Part shown: positions 41,700 to 42,586 of the stretch, in pieces
How positions within the stretch are numbered: the first letter of the stretch is position 1
Layout of the letters: each line of letters begins with the position of its first letter
NCBI RefSeq assembly: GCF_001039355.2
Contig: NW_019775539.1
Location: 136,512 to 179,097 of the forward strand
Length of the DNA: 42,586 nt
Reading direction: 5' to 3'
Source of the DNA: Lingula anatina
Taxonomy: Eukaryota; Brachiopoda; Lingulata; Lingulida; Lingulidae
Made by a program: the position numbers and the translations under genes
The notes under the pieces: generated by a model
Databases searched by the model: none
What the model saw: the letters and a program-made list of their open reading frames with translations, nothing else
Told to the model about the DNA's origin: nothing

Positions 41700-42586
41700 T
41701 TTCCAGAAGATTGTGGATGAAATAGTATATTATAAATTTTAATTTTTCGTGGTTATAGTTGGTTGTTGGCACTGTTTTTAATGTGAAAAGTAGACATTGC
41801 TATGTCGTAGTAGTACCGTTACAGGAAAAGACAGTTTATGTAGCCAAATGTTCACAAGCACAACGAAGCTCTGTTTTTGCTCCAAATTAAGTAGGATAAG
41901 TCCATATGACTGAAATTGTCATTTATTAATGACGAAAACTAATAAGATACAAAGTTACAAAACTGGGGAGATAATAAACATCCCCCAAACTATATAAGCG
42001 CTAAATATAAAAATAATAAGTATGTTAATGAAATGTAACCAGGATTAATTATGAAAAATATGAGAAATCACAACAGCTATAGGAGCAAAAAGTTGGCGCA
42101 AATGAAAATAAAAGGCCGAAAACTCCTGAATAATGCACTTCTTAATGTTGTGAATTTTACGAGAAAAGTGAGGGAGAGCATTAACTGTCTCCTGAATAAC
42201 TGAACTCATATGCCTCTGATTAGCAGGCCCACCAGAGGCAAAGTGGCACTGTCCAAATAGGTGCCCCCCTTAATTATGTCACACAGGTGCCGCTTGAAAG
42301 TAAATAAGTCTAAGTGTTAAAAACACCACAAGGATGAAGGCAGGTGGTAGGGGAGGGTGGAGGGTGTACAAATAACAATAAAGAAACGTAAGTAATAATA
42401 CAGTGTAGCTGCTAAAACTGCGGGTAAATATATCCGCAGCTACAAAGCTGAATGACTTCTCACTGAATGCAGCTCGATGGAATTAATCTCCAAAACATCT
42501 TTCATAGAATATACTTGTGTGTGCCTTGATACACAGCAGCTAAGACATTCCTTAACCCTGGACATCTGTTAACACCTTGTCTTGGT
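41700..42586 (+). other. Kinase 3' UTR and downstream DNA
   Basis: AATAAA at 41973-41978 is a candidate poly(A) signal. Further right are a hairpin CCTCTG...CAGAGG (about 42212-42238) and a hairpin at 42405-42443. No gene is recognised before the window ends. Confidence 0.5.

Noticed and set aside
1-42586. tRNA, rRNA and CRISPR-like arrays
   Set aside because: No cloverleaf-like A/B box pair was recognised by eye, no rRNA words were seen, and the only regular arrays are tandem minisatellites without spacers. A covariance-model scan was not possible.

Overview
The window is animal (metazoan) nuclear DNA. Its genes have many short exons with GT..AG introns, the intergenic DNA is AT-rich and full of short non-autonomous transposons, and the proteins are animal families: KDM8/JMJD5, NEK11, a beta-1,4-galactosyltransferase and a CUB-like/LDLRa receptor. 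Intron sizes (mostly 0.2-1.3 kb), repeat types and the frequent TACATGTA-type words suggest a marine invertebrate such as a lophotrochozoan, hemichordate or similar. I cannot name the species. A 25-base N gap (24068-24092) and two single ambiguous bases (32833, 35800) mark this as a draft assembly.

Layout. 1-2200: a 35-bp tandem repeat, a 608-bp foldback element and other MITE-like repeats. 2245-8167 (+): an 8-exon gene for a 359-residue single-pass membrane protein (signal peptide, CUB-like region, LDLRa domain, TM helix, Pro/Gly/Tyr-rich tail), followed by a long 3' UTR. 10595-11980 (-): an intronless KDM8/JMJD5 gene, convergent with the receptor gene. 11981-13756: a 1.8-kb divergent intergenic region. 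13757-20703 (+): a complete 15-exon NEK11 gene, 645 residues. 20704-27400: intergenic DNA with a 600-bp foldback, Tc1-like and LINE fragments, nested MITEs and a badly resolved poly-T/N-gap region. 27541-29776 (+): promoter and first two coding exons of a beta-1,4-galactosyltransferase, with a dead Tc1-like transposase in intron 1. 29777-40213: about 10.4 kb with no recognisable exon, including a 1.46-kb duplicated segment. 40214-41699 (+): the last two exons of a protein kinase that has DVG in place of DFG.

The genes do not form a pathway; this is an ordinary stretch of animal chromosome. The most useful observations are: (i) a galactosyltransferase with no 3' exons next to a kinase with no 5' exons, which suggests a mis-join or very long introns; (ii) three micro-duplications that each copy an exon edge with its splice site; (iii) a MITE whose insertion can be proved from its empty target site elsewhere in the window; (iv) sequence left of the N gap that is a homopolymer-degraded copy of sequence right of it; (v) inverted repeats flanking galactosyltransferase exon 2. 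I did not find a new defence-like or enzymatic system.
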